64,000 nucleotides of DNA from assembly GCA_907165065.1 (NCBI GenBank), contig OU015525.1:51221537-51285536 (forward strand). Direction: 5' to 3'. Of the stretch, positions 45,885-58,900 are shown one piece after another. A program made the position numbers and the translations under genes. The first letter of the stretch is position 1. Each line of letters begins with the position of its first letter. Below the pieces are notes generated by a model. That model was not told the origin of the DNA, made no database searches, and saw only the letters and a program-made list of their open reading frames with translations. The stretch is from Caprimulgus europaeus. Taxonomy: Eukaryota; Chordata; Aves; Caprimulgiformes; Caprimulgidae.

Positions 45885-46609
45885 TGCCTAGCTAGCTCTA
45901 ATTATATTCCTTGAAAAGATGGAGTTGCTTTTCCATACTATAGAGCAAGTAGTTAGCTGGTAATTTTTTAACATTGAACAACTATTAATCCAATGTTAAC
46001 AATTTAAGAAAAAACAGTTGGCAATGGAATATTTTGGACTGACAGATCTGTAAGGCAAAATCCAGAAAGTAGTACAGAGAAAATAGGTATGGTACAGGCA
46101 ATATAGCATGGCTTTTCCCATGCTGTGCTTTACCCTCACAATGGCAAGTCTCTCTCTAGGGGTGAAATGATAAAAGAATGTGATAACTGAATTAAAAGCA
46201 AAAAAAATACCATGACACTCTGCAGAGAAGGAGAGCAGAAAGATGTGTCTTGAGTTTTAATCTCTTCTATGAGTTATTTAATTATTCAACTACAATGTTT
46301 AATATTATATAATACATTTGGTATATATTGAAGTATAATATAATCTGAACTAAGGTCCTCACACATCAAGCGATGTGCCATGCTTCTTGACATCTGCTCT
46401 TTGCCCTGAGAAACACCGTGTTCTTGGCCAACATAATGATGCAGCTTCGAAAAGAAGGGTGAGTTGTACTCCTGAGTCCAGGCTCAGTTTCCTGGTTAGT
46501 CTAACAACCAGATTGTTCTCTTGGGAAATCAGAAATGCGTGTTACATATTCCTCAGAAATTCCTCAGTGCATTGAACCCAGATTTCCATTTTTCTGGACA
46601 GATGAAGGA

Positions 46610-46788
46610 ACAGCTAGACTACAGTATAACTCGAAACTTTAAAATCAACGTTGGATGTTTTTCTAAAAAACATGTTCCAGATCTATCACAGCCATTGAGA
46701 TTTGAAGCAATAATTAATCCAGGGAAGTCCTATGACCTGTCAGAGTAGATGATCACAGTGGTCACTTCTGGCTTTAAAATCTATAGAG
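46610..46788 (+). mobile_element. Ancient CR1-like 3'-end fragment
   Basis: The blocks 'TTGGATGTTTTTCTAAAAAA', 'CAGGGAAGTCCTATGACCTG' and 'TAGATGATCACAGTGGTCAC' appear in the order found in old CR1 3' ends seen in turtles, crocodilians and birds. 'TTCTGGCTTTAAAATCTATA' then ends the element. This subfamily ends in a CTATG-like tail rather than tandem ATTCTATG. It is older than all other CR1 copies in the window. Confidence 0.75.
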
Positions 46789-49224
46789 TTCCTGGCTTCT
46801 GTGCTGTGAATGCCAATGAGATTGCCAATTAGTGTGCTTTTTTTTTTTTTGATGTGGACATGTGTTCACTGTGAGCTAGGCTGAGACCACTAAATTAATT
46901 TTTAAGTCATTAATATCCTTCATTCCCTGAATAACGATTGTCACAAAACACAATCAGAATGTAAAAGAGAAAGCATCTTATTCTTGGAACAAAAAAGTAA
47001 GCATAAGGAAGTAGTATAAATATAATGTATCGCTTTTACCCTCTCATTATTTCCCATCACTGAATGTCATATGTAACGTGTCTAATTATTCATTTCATTG
47101 TTATTTTTATTCCTTAGAATAGAAAGAACATTACTAAGACAGTGCTTGATGGGGAAGGTTTTAATGCCAAAGCCGAGGGCTAAATATCTAAGTAGTAGTT
47201 GATCCCTGATCTCGTGGGAGAGAGGATGTCTGTTTAAAAGGCAGAGACAAATATGAATAGCTAATCATCTTTAGTCTTAATTTTTCTCCATTTCAGGTGC
47301 ATATGTTTTTGCTTTCACTAAAATCAGTGCACCCATAATTGCTTTATAAATTAATGGCAGGTCTGTCATTTAAACAAGAAGGCATGAAATACGACTATGC
47401 GTTTGTGTTTAAGGAAGGTGAAAAGACGAAATGGCTTCCAAGTAACTGGAGGTTTTACATATTAATTAACATGCATGTTTAGAAACATGAGATCAGTCAC
47501 TATCATATGCCTCTGGTGGGGCAAGCGTGGCTTGTCAGCAAGCAGTGAAGGTGGCATCATACCTCAGGTGCAGCACAGGGTTATGAGACTTCTCTGCACA
47601 TTACTTTTCATTTTAGATATAACAGAGAGTGGTGGTGTGCTTGATACCAGAAGAGATTCATAGCAGCATTTCAACTGCTATGGGGTAGAGTTTCTTATTA
47701 AGCACCCTGAGATGTTAATATTATTCTTTTAGCAGTAAGATGGGGGCATTATTGCAAAATCTAATTTTACAATCTTTCCTTTGATTACTGATTTTACTCT
47801 TTTCATGTGTTCCATGTGTATGTTGCAGTGTGTGAACAGTTTTTCTGTTCATTTGTAAGTGGGTGCTGTCTCTAGGGCTCAATTTTTGCAATGCAATCTC
47901 TCCTCTTTAACAAAGTCTAATATTATTGAGTGACAAGAAAAATAAAGAGCACTTGTGATTGCCTTGTGCTTTGCAAACTCCAGCTTGCAATACACTTGCT
48001 CCTCAAAGCCTGTTGCCATTCAGAATACTAAAATTGAATTTGCAATTACTGGCTAAGAAAAGCATCCCTGGTATTTTTAAAATGATGCCCCCTTAAAATA
48101 ATGGGGCCATTCATTTTTGTTTCATGTTGGACTGGTTTCTGAGGGACCTTCAAGAAATGAGACAGCTATTTCCCTATTATCAGTCATCTGAACTGGGAGC
48201 AAGAAAGGGGAAAAGTCTATGCTTTCAGTCAGAGAGATTTCTAAATATACCATCAGCAGTTTGTCTTTTCTCTGTGCTAGATTCTAAAAATGCAGAGGAG
48301 AAAGCCGGCAGTCTGGACAGTGATGGGATGCCGTTTGGAAGAAACTCAGCTGCCTCAGTTTCCAAAATCTCTACTGTGGAGTAACTGTGAGCCACCCATC
48401 TCACTTCAGAAATCCCAATGTAAAATCCTACTACATGCCTTAGGAGGACTACCTTAATCAAAGCTTCTCAGTGTTTTCATCCCAGAGCTACCTGTGTTGT
48501 CTAGGGAGAGGAAAAATGGGATGACCTTGTGCAGCATTACTGCAAGATATTTAATTTTCCTTTGAGTTGAAAAGAGCTGCTTTAAATGTTAATTTATTAC
48601 TTCCAATATTAATTGTTTTCTTTACCTGCTCACATGTTTAGTAATGATGTAGAGGAATTTTGCTCTGCTTTCAATTTTTTTTAAGTTCACTTTCTAGTGT
48701 CTTATAAACCATCATTTGCTGATAGACTGCTCTGAGAAATATATATTAATGTGGTCACAATTATTTTTCATGCAAGCAGTTAAACCTCATCCTTGAAAAA
48801 AATAACTGCAAGTCTCCAGCGGCTAGATCTTTGGCATTGCAGTAGCATCTAACCCACTACCAGTTCACAGGGCTACACAAAAACTCTCTTTATTCAGGGG
48901 AGTCCTAGGTGTGGTACCAGTTCATAGGTGATCTCCCTTTTGTCTAGATTTTGATGACAGAAAGACACGTCTGAGATATATTTATTGTACTCAATAAACT
49001 CAAAGGTGGTGGATGTCAGTAGCTGATGCAATTTAGAGCATCTTCAGGAACAGATTTTGCATAGCCAGTTAAGACTGTAATTTGTATAGACTTTCATGTT
49101 TACTTTACTCTGGCATCTCATGTGTAAGTGCTTTTACATTCCTGTCTAAAATAGAGAAGTGGGCCTTACTGGGGAAAAATATACTGGGAAATATCAAAAA
49201 AATACTGGGAAAATATCAAATTCT
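46789..49224. other. No gene recognised
   Basis: Non-coding DNA. An exon-like stretch at 48281-48385 (good acceptor-type sequence before it) is discussed under findings but not called as a gene. Confidence 0.45.
49181..49220. repeat. Short imperfect tandem duplication
   Basis: ATACTGGGAAATATCAAA (49181-49198) recurs as ATACTGGGAAAATATCAAA (49202-49220), differing by one inserted A. Confidence 0.85.
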
Positions 49225-49437
49225 GATCAGGGCTTTGTCCATAAGAGTCTTGCAAATGCCAGTGAAGGAAATTCTGCAGCCTTCCTGGGAAACATGTTCC
49301 AGTGCTTGATCACTCATTGTGCAATTATTTTTTTACTTCTGTCCACCTGAATTTTCCCTTGCTGCAACTTGTGACTGTTTCCTCTTGCCCTTTCACTGTG
49401 CACCTGCAAGAAGGGTCTGGCTCTGTTTGCTTCCTGT
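49225..49437 (-). mobile_element. Old CR1 LINE fragment
   Basis: The plus strand carries the minus-orientation CR1 blocks 'TTCTGCAGCCTTCCTGGGAA', 'ACATGTTCCAGTGCTTGATC', 'CTTGCTGCAACTTGTGACTG' and 'CACCTGCAAGAAGGGTCTGG'. The actual 3' end and the more upstream ORF2 are missing or unrecognisable. It is similar in age and type to the copy at 18855-19600. Confidence 0.75.
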
Positions 49438-50224
49438 TGGGGTGACTTGGAGGCTGATGTACTGCGTGACCTCTTTACATTTCGCTGTTGCTTACTTACT
49501 GTGTTGATAACAATAGTGGTCTCTTTGCCTTTTTCTTTTTCCTTGGTGTAATTTTCTTGGTGAGAAATTACAGTAAAAACATATGTGTGTAGGACTCCTA
49601 ATTTGCCTTCATGATTACCTTATTGTTTTTTATGGATTCTGCTTATTTATTGTGAAATGTTTGCACATAATTTAAAGCATACTCATAAAAAATAAATGAC
49701 CATGTTGGATTTTATGAAGCATTAGCATGGTTTCTTTTGCTTGTTCACTTAGCAATTTGCAAAATGTAGTAATACCCAGAAGGCCTCCCAGTTTTCATTA
49801 GCTCAAATCAGCAGGGTAAGACTGTTGCATTATTTCTTTGTTAAAATATTCAGAGACAAAACTTACTGTTACCTTTACCTAGATGTCTCCAAGATACTGT
49901 ATTATTAATCACACTAACAAAACAGCTCAAGTAGCTTAATAACATGGGTTACCAAAGATGTAACACAGCAAAGTTTGATGGACCACATCAAACCAAGCTT
50001 AATAATGGAACAGATCATAATCAAACATATGAAAGAAACCCCCTTTCAGTGAAATAACTACTTTTATCTGAGTAAAATAAATTGATGGGAATATTGTCTA
50101 GCAAATGAGCAGTTCGTATTGAACATGGGTTGATATCCTTCATACACTGGATAGATAAAAACTTTTCATCAATTTGCTTTATGCGTGTACATGCACACAC
50201 TTGGATTGTGCAAAGGTGTAGGAA

Positions 50225-50256
50225 TGTGTGTGCATAAGTGTGTGTGTGTGTGTATA
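50225..50256. repeat. (GT)n microsatellite, interrupted
   Basis: TGTGTGTG, then CATAA, then eight GT units. Confidence 0.9.
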
Positions 50257-51551
50257 AGTTTTCAGTATGGTCAGAGATTCAGAATATTTGTCTGCTTACT
50301 GCAGGTGAAGGAACACCTCATATTATAAAATTTAATTGTTCTGTGGTAGTGCTTGGTAAATAAGTCTAAAATACAGAAATAAAAAACTATTGTTACCCAC
50401 AAATAGATATGGTAATACAGAGACTCCTTTATTCTGCATAAACTCATGGACCCCATCAGTAGCATAATGAGTGGTAAAGAAAGTGCCCTTCAACCACATT
50501 TCAGTCCCTTCTAATAAAAAGAAGTACCACAGCCCCATTTGAAAAAAAAAAAAACCAAAAACAAACAACAAACCAAACCTATGAACAGCTGGTATTTTTC
50601 TAGCCAATTCAGTTTTCATTGTGATGAGCTGTAGGTACAATATCTGTGGCTCTGAGATCCTGTTTAAGCAGTCCTGAAGCATTCTGGCATTCTTGAGCAG
50701 CCAGTTATTTGGGCACTGAAGGGAATTTAGCCATTTTATTAACATAATTGTTGACATTCCTAAAGCAGGATTTTAACCCCCCAAAAGCCTAGAAAATTTA
50801 CACCACTTGTAACGCTGCAGCATTAAAGTTGGCAATTTAAATTTTATGCACATAAAGAAAAAGTGCAAGGAACAAAGATCTTGTAGTTAAGATTAGAAAG
50901 GCTTAGAGCCAGACTCTGTCCTAATTTGGCCACATTTTTTCTCATGTTATTCATGGCAGACTAATTTTTTGTCCTGCGAGTTGTATCTGTAAAATGTTAA
51001 TATTTGTTTTCCCCTCAATTTTTCCATGGAGACAGCAGACTTTTCTAATCAAGCACTCTGTGTTTCACCACCTAGTATAAGTACTACTCAAATACAAATT
51101 GTAGTAATAATTAAGGGGGACAAGCCATTTCCTGCTTGTTTCTTGTCTTCACAAATCCATACATCTGAAAACAGTTGGAGTGCTCATGGGATTATCTTTC
51201 TACCTAGAAGCAGCAAAAGTTGCTTTAAGCAGAGAAGACAATACATTTTTGATTAGAGGATACTTGTCAGCTTGCAGGAGCCTAATTTAATAGCACCCAC
51301 CTGTAAGGCATTAGCTTTAATCTGGGATGCATCAGGAAGATGGGCTAATGACAATTTACCATTTATAAAAGTATTTACTGTCCCCCAAGTAAATATAAGT
51401 ATTTAAAGCCAGCAAAGAAATGCATCCAGGATAACTGCTTTCCCACGCTTACCAATAAACAGCAGAAGTTCTCAGTTCCACAGGCAGTGCTGGCTCCCCA
51501 GGTATCCACTTATTCTACCAATAGCTTGAAAGAAAATTACAGCAACATGAT

Positions 51552-51565
51552 TAATGAATTCATTA
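51552..51565. promoter_or_regulatory. Palindromic homeodomain-type motif (candidate)
   Basis: TAATGAATTCATTA is a perfect 14-bp palindrome made of two inverted TAAT cores, the form of a homeodomain dimer site. It lies within complex non-repetitive DNA. Function is only inferred. Confidence 0.25.
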
Positions 51566-54500
51566 GATTCTGATGAGAGAAATATTCCGCTAGCTGCATT
51601 TGCAATGTTCTACTTCAGCACTGGGTCGCAGTGCTCTCAGAAGCCTCCAATCAACCTAATACCCTTCCTCAACTTTGCAACATAACCTGATAAAAGGTAA
51701 TTTGGGCTTATTTTTTATGTCTTTATCTTCTCAGTGGAGCTGGCAACAAGTATGAATACATGTTGCATACATGTTGCTGATGTGATTTTGTTCAGCTAAG
51801 AGGATCCTCAGATCCACCCTCTCTCCTTACTGAGGAAGCTCCACTGTGCTCCCCCTTGTTGCCCTGACCCCTCCCAGCATTTTCAAGTTGTTTTGTCACT
51901 ACTGCTTTCTTGCGAAGTCCAACTGTCCAGAAATTGAGGATAGCTGAAGGAGACTTCAATGTAACAAAAACATGTGGAAAAAAATATTATAAAATCTGCT
52001 TGTGCTCACAGTCTATTAGCACAACACAATTTCAGGTTTTTGAATTGTATGCCATGCTGTCTGGAAAGGATAAAGAATCTTGCAGTGAGGTCCTCATTCC
52101 TTTGAGGTGGATAGGGGAAAAACTGTAACTGTATGTGTATGATATGAGTGGATCCCTTATTTCTTTGAATGGAATTTTCAATTCTCCTGTCAGCTGTCAA
52201 AGATATGGAGACAGATAAACGAAGTAGGATGCCATTCAAGTCTTGCATGTTTTTATCCTCTGAGACCTCTTCTGTATGAGGAACAATTGATTTCTGCTAT
52301 AATATGGTCAGGCAAACTGGTAGTGGTGTGCTTACAATTCCCTCCCATAGCTACTCCACTGCAGCTTTTCAAAAATGAACAACCAGACCAACCAGACTCT
52401 TGTTGCTAGTGGTAATAGTGGGATAGCTAAAATTCAGAGTAAGATTTTCCTACTATAGAAAAGAGGGGCAGTAGTAAAGTAAAGCCAGTTACAACATGAG
52501 TGAAGAGGTTACTGAAGCTGATTTCTATTCAGGAGATACTTTGCAAAAACTGTCTTTTACTACATTTACAAGAGAAATGGATGTTGTTCTTTCCTGTACG
52601 GCACTTTAAGATGGTGTCATAAGCACAGTCTTTTGTGTTGGATAAAGTGGCAAATTTGAGGTCTCTCGGGCTCCACACATAAAGGCATGAAGCAGCCCAG
52701 CATTGCTGTTCCCCCTGGATGGGCAGGGATTTCCCCATCACGGACAAGATTTCTCACCAAGAAAACTGGCTCTTGTGTTACCTAGTAGCTGCACTGAATT
52801 GGGAAAGTGGAAATCCCTGACTTCATTTGGGGCAGTAGGGCACATGGCAGGAGGAGAGTGCCTTGCAGAATATTCATTAAGGGAAGAGATCTCTTCCTTA
52901 TCAGACTGAGTTAGAAACTATTTAATAAAGAATACAAATATGGGATAATTCAATCAGTGTGCTAATGGTCCCTCTCTATGTTCCATGTCATACATTAATT
53001 TGCTGGTCTAAGTTTAGCTTCTAATGGACCATATCTGACTGCTCAGATGAGCAAATATCTTCAAAAGAGGCTTGTAGTTGTAAAATGTGTGCATCCTGCT
53101 GGTCAAAATCCAGATTCAGTTCACCGTTTATCATCAGAGAGACTATTTGGTACTTAGCTCTGCACTTAAACTGAAGAGAGGAATAGGTTTGCAAGATAAG
53201 ATAGCTCTTACTCTTATTGTTAAACAGATTGGGATTGTGGAATAACTGCATCGCTTTCAAGAATGTTGGAAAGGTTTCAGAATGAGGATTTTTTTATGTC
53301 TTATAAGGTATTTTTATAAAGACTTCTCGTGCACTTGTGGAAATCAATGGAGATTTTGCTTGGAGTGAGTTTAGACCCTTTGTATTTACAAACCTCAAAT
53401 GCACTTTTGGTACAGAACAGACAGGCAAACAACTCTGTCTGTATGAAGAGTATGAAGAGAGCACTGAAATCGAAACATCATTTTCAGTATGTAACAGGGG
53501 CTCTGTAGTACTGCCACACTCAACCCTTTTTGCTCAATGGCAAAGAGCTCAACAGTTTTCAGTGCTTTAGAAAATGGGATTGATTTTTAAAACTTCCTGT
53601 GAAAGTACTTATCAAAATTTCAAAATTTATTTACTGCTTTGACTTTAGTAGAGCTTATTTACTACCTCAAGTAGGGAGAGAGAGCATCTATTTCTCTGTA
53701 AAGTGGTTATTATTGTTTCTGAGAAGGATTGTAGCCCTGGTGCAGTACAAATATTTTTGCTTTTTTACTTTTTGCTGTATCAAGCTTTGCTCTGATCATG
53801 CAACCTTTATTCATGTGGGTAATGCATTTCAGAAGAAAAATGGTCTTTAATTTGAACTAGATAAGAAAAGAGGTAACTAGGAGACATTCTGATGGTGCAG
53901 GCTCCCTGACACCACCCACTGGGAAAGGATTAAAAAGCACCCCAGCAGTGACTGGATCATTGTGCTGAGGAAGTCTGCAGTAGTCAGCCTGGGGAAGGGA
54001 AGAAGAAGTTGAAGGATATCCTATACTCATGGCTGGAAAACCCTTCTTTACCCTGCTCCACAAGTTTATCAGGAAAGTGGTAGATACTGGCTAAGGGGGA
54101 GCAGGTTGCACTGCAGGCTGGCTGGTTTGGTAGGTGCTAGACTTACCTTCCACTTACTTTCTGAAGTAATGGAAAGCTGAGATATGGAAAGGGGTTGACT
54201 GGTGGCCTGCATGATGAGGAGGGAAAACATCCTCAAATGACTGGGACAGGGTGGGATGCCAAGATGCTACTGGATTGCCACCAAAGGCTGCCTTCCTAAG
54301 GTGCAGGTGTCCAGGCTTTTTAATGACCTCTACCTTTTTAAGGCAAATGTTCTTAACACACATGTTTTGGAAGAATGGAATTCGATTTCTCTGTTCTTTG
54401 TGCAAATGAAGCAAGTTTTTATCTGAAAAATAAGTTTTTACTATTTCTTTTCTTCTATCATTTATTTCTCATGTATGTTATATGTTGAAGCACTGGATCA

Positions 54501-55500
54501 AAAGCATATTTTTATAAGTTGATTTTTCTTAGACACATATTTCCTTATAATATGCTATGTATTCTTTTCAAAATATTCTAGTCCATTTTTGAATCAAGTA
54601 TGACTTTCTGGATGAAAAATGGATGCCTTCAGTCATAAAATATATTTGTTCACATCAGGACAGTTCTGTATGCCTATCATTTTGGGTATTTCACTGTCAC
54701 AGTTTCATGACAGGGGAGCATCTGAATGAAAACACTTTGCTTTTTAAGAGTTCATCAGCTTCTGCAACTAATTCCCTGTTGTTTGCAGCATCAAATATAA
54801 TTCTGGTAAAATGATTATCATCACAGAGAAATATGATTTCATCTGGGTAATCAGCAGCAGAAGAAACAGATGAACTTCTGAGAAGCAAAGATGTTGCTTT
54901 TTATATCAATGTATCAAAATTGGAGAAAGATAAAATATAGGCCATTTGGCAGAACCCCTTCTAAACTGAATGTTTTTCAAAGTTTTCTCTGAGTGTTCAG
55001 CTGCTCCAGAACAGGTGCATTCATTTCATGAAAGCATCATTGAATTTGAGTAAGATTTTAACAAATCTGATGACTGACTGACAGCTCTTCAGAGCTTCCC
55101 TGAAGTGGTTTTTCTTTCCTTAAGTCATGACTTTATTTCCTAAGGATTTATTAATCAGTGTTTCACTTCAATTATTTTAAGAATTCCTTTTCAGCTTTCT
55201 GCAGGAAACCTTGAATAAATGAATCTGTATGTGCATAAATATTCTGTTAATTCCAATTTTTATATGATGTAGTTAGATGGAAAGTTAATAAACAGACAAG
55301 ACTAAGAGTTAACTGGCGATTATATTGCATTTCCACAGTGAGCAGAAATAGATAGGAATAACGTAACTTCTGCAATCTCCCCTCTACCCTGTCTCTCTCT
55401 GTTGATATGTGAAAATATAAAATATAGTTAGATTTATTCATTTATTTTCTGTATTAAGAATTAGATTTTAGAAAATAATCTTAGCTTCATTTTGTCTCTT

Positions 55501-55959
55501 TGTTAGGTGGGAAACTTCAAGTTTAGATCATTTTGCCTGTGTTAAGTGGGAAACTTTTACAATAACTAACAAGCTATTCCACACTATCAGCAAAGGCCTT
55601 GCGGTGCCTGGTATGTGAGGAGTCTGGAGCAATCTAAGAAGGAACTGGTGTGCAACACCGGCAGTCTGAAGCAAGAAAGCTGGTGTTATTTTGTCTAGAG
55701 GTCTACAAGGGTGCTAACAAGCATCAACAGGAGGCAGTGCGCAAGCGTGAATGGGAGTGAACTTACGTTAAAAATTTCTTGGAACTAATTAGCCTTAACC
55801 TATCCTAAATTTAATGAATATGTATGCATGTGTACTTTAAATAATGCCTTTGTAAAAGAGTGGGGCGCGCAGGGCCTTTATGGAGCTATCTACCCTGTCG
55901 CCCACCGGCTAACAAAACTACTTTATACCTCTCTACGAGTTGTAAGGTTTGATTCCACA
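55501..55959 (+). mobile_element. Probable avian ERV LTR
   Basis: The unit opens TGTTAGGTGGGAAACTTC and closes GATTCCACA, with TG...CA ends. Inside are 'ATGAATATGTATGCATGTGT', 'ACTTTAAATAATGCC' and 'AAAAGAGTGGGGCGCGCAGG'. A U5-like 3' part follows with 'CCCACCGGCTAACAAAACTA' and 'CTTTATACCTCTCTACGAG', resembling avian ERV LTRs. CpG-bearing 'GGGGCGCGC' and 'TGTCGCCCACCGG' in otherwise AT-rich DNA also suggest a promoter-bearing LTR. The first 17 bp recur at 55540-55556 (TGTTAAGTGGGAAACTT), so the true 5' end could be either copy. No flanking viral genes or clear target duplication. Confidence 0.5.
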
Positions 55960-58900
55960 GATCACTGTTCTGTGCTGTGTACATGCTGATGCCTTGCTTT
56001 GCCCAATACTAAAATTCTTTGTGCCTTTCTCTCACCTCTCCATGTTTTTTTCTTTTGGTATCATCAAAACCCAGCTCTCTAGATACCGTTTGTGCTGATC
56101 AATACTCTCTTCCTTTTCCAGTATGCAAAGTCGAGCCAGAACATCATTGCTTCTCTCTCCTTCCCTCAGTGTCTTCAGACGTTGCCTTCCACAACACTGC
56201 CTGTTTGCCTTGTGTGGCAGCAGCTTTTCACCTCTCTCTCAGCCTCATTGCCAATGGTTTAGGAATAGGAACTGCCTCTGAAACAGTCTGTCTGTCTTCA
56301 AACTCTACCAACCCTCCACTGCTTCATGCCATGTGCAAATGCCTCTCTGTCTCTTATCTAGTCTCTTTCCCTCCCTTGCACGGTGACTGTTAAGCTCTGA
56401 TATGCCTCTCACAAACAATGTGAGCGTGGACAGAAAGGGTGGGTGCAACTCCCCAGTTCTGGCCTACCAAGTCACTGTTGGTGTGCATGCTTTTCTTGGG
56501 ACAGGAATGCTCCTTGCTTGTCAGTGGCTCCTTTCTTCTACGCTGACCTGCATCTTTGCACAAGTTGTCTGAGGGGCCTCAAGTTCTTCAACTTGCAAAG
56601 CATCCTGTAGTGGCAAATGTGGCAATATTAAATGAAGGAAGTAATGACCAGGATGAAGAGGACTCATGGTGTACACACTTGGTATTTCAATACTTACCTT
56701 GTCATGATCAGTAAGCCAACTTAAATTCATTCTTCTTTATAGTAGTAATTTGAGTAGAATGGAGTATTTTAGGCAAAATAGCTCAGACTACTTAATATCT
56801 TAAAAAGAAAGGCAGTGTTTTCATCCACGAAAGAAGCTTCCAATTAAAAATAATCATAATTGCAGTTTGTATTGACCTGAGCTCTTGAAAGCTGTCCCAA
56901 TAGAGGGGTGAAATCACAGTTGCTTCCCCCTTGACCAGGTTGAGCTATGATGGTATTGTAACTAGGTTTCTTCAACTACCTTCAGCAGGATAATGTCAGG
57001 TTTCTGTATTTAGTCATGATCTTAAGTGACAAAAAATGACTCTAAAAGGGTATCTGCTGGGTATCTTGTACCAATAAAAAATTCAAAAAGACTCATCTAT
57101 TGCTATGATGTGCCCAACTGACCTTGCTATCTGCATGTTTCCATATCAATGGCTGAACGTGCCTATAGACCAGTAGAGGTGTGTGTTATTCTGTAGGCAG
57201 AGCTGAAACAAACATGGAGCAGAAGTCAAGCAAGCACAGGAGATTTCCTGATCCAATCTTTTTAAACATATGAGATGCATAGTAAATTCTGTGAATGGAG
57301 CTATGGTGCTCTGTAGAGGCTAAAATCTGCACGAGGCATCAATGTAATTTTTACTGGCAGGAGAAGAATTTGATCACTAAGTGACATGCCAGCCATATGA
57401 CAGCACTTAAACAGTTCCTGTCAATCATCTGCTATGTGTCAGTACCCTTATTTATCCTTTCAGGGCATATATCCATTTACATTATCGTCATCTGAAAGAG
57501 AGAACAGCATTACTGAAAATAAAAGCCCATGCTGGTAACCAAGAGAAAGAGAAACAAAGGATATGTATCACTGTAGCATATGCATGTCATGGTAGGGATT
57601 TCTGGTATCACTTACAGGAGAAGATATTTAGGGGGAAAAAAGCCTGAAATTTTGTTCTAAAATTTAAATGGGAAGCAGTAAGAAACAGAAGAGACAAATG
57701 TGCACTAGAACTTGAGGCATCGCTGCCTGACTATTCTAGCCTTGTGTAGGCTAATATCCTCATCTATGGAGACACACTTCCAAGCCATTTGCCTGATTTT
57801 CAGCTGTAGCCTCAATCCAGCAAATCACTTAGATATATGCATAATTTCAAGCATGTATTGTTAAGAGATTAGAAAGCAATTACAGCTTGTCAGACCTCCT
57901 CAGACATGGTCAAATCCCTTCTCTTCATCACAGTCCCCTAAAAATAGCTGCATTTAACCAGAGAAGAGCTTCAGAACCACTGGACCCCAGTTTTGTGCAG
58001 GAGTGAAACCTGTGTGAGCACTTTCCCTATACACCACATGCTTTTCTTTCCTTGGGAAGGACACCTGTATGTATAGGCCAGTGGCAGCATACACTGAATA
58101 ATCAGGATATCAAGGTCTTAAGAAATATACCTGGAGGTTGGTCAGATCTCTGGGCAAAACTGGCTAAAAGAGTCATGCTTTCAAAAAGCTATTATCTGAG
58201 TCTGTTTTTCCTTCTCTTCAAGAGAGAGAAAAGTGACGTTTACATATGATGGAGAATATGGAACTGCGTATTTTAAAGGACAATATTAGATGACAGTTTG
58301 GACATTTTCTCTGTCCTCAGACAAACAGTGAAGAAAGGCCAGGAATTTGTTTGAAATCCTTTATCCCTCCTATTTTTTTTTTTTGAGATTATTTAGATCA
58401 GTCATATTGAATTAATACACCCAGACTTTAAAATGTACCTTTTCTGCCTGTTTGCAGGCATGCTGCATACAACAACAAAAAAAGAAAAGAAAGAAAAAAA
58501 GTCTGTGAAAGCCAGTTCCTGTACACTTTATCAGTGTATTACTATATAGCATTTTTTTGAGAAGATGAAGGTGCTGGGGGACACACAACTACCTGTGGAA
58601 CAAGCTTTTTGAAGGTATGATTGACACTCTTGAGTGGTTTTATGTATTGCTCCTTAGGATGTTACTGAAAGGTTTCAGCAGTGCAAGCCTTCATTCAAAT
58701 AGTAAGCAGATAGCTAAAATTGCTTACCAGTGGGTCACTGAATAGATGCAGAACACTGTGGCCTCATTTATTAATTTCTGGTGTAAAAATTACAGCAAAT
58801 GAGCTGCACAACCTTTACTGAGCAACCAACTGAATCACAGGAACAAGGCTGTTTGTAGCAAATCAGGAAAGGTCATTTGACTCACTCAGGCTCATTAGTC

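Larger units (their letters stand above)
44616..46609. other. No gene recognised
   Basis: Non-coding DNA. A (CAA)n run lies at 45418-45440. A palindromic POU-like motif at 45873-45884 is listed separately. Confidence 0.5.
49438..55500. other. No gene recognised
   Basis: Six kilobases without a recognisable gene or interspersed repeat. A GT-rich microsatellite lies at 50225-50256 and an A-rich run at about 50541-50574. The stretch 51290-51700 is complex sequence with homeodomain-like motifs and is noted under findings. Confidence 0.5.

Noticed and set aside
56019-56393. 124-codon plus-strand frame resembling a secreted Cys/Ser-rich protein
   Set aside because: Pyrimidine-rich DNA naturally encodes Ser, Leu, Pro and Cys; no splice or promoter context.
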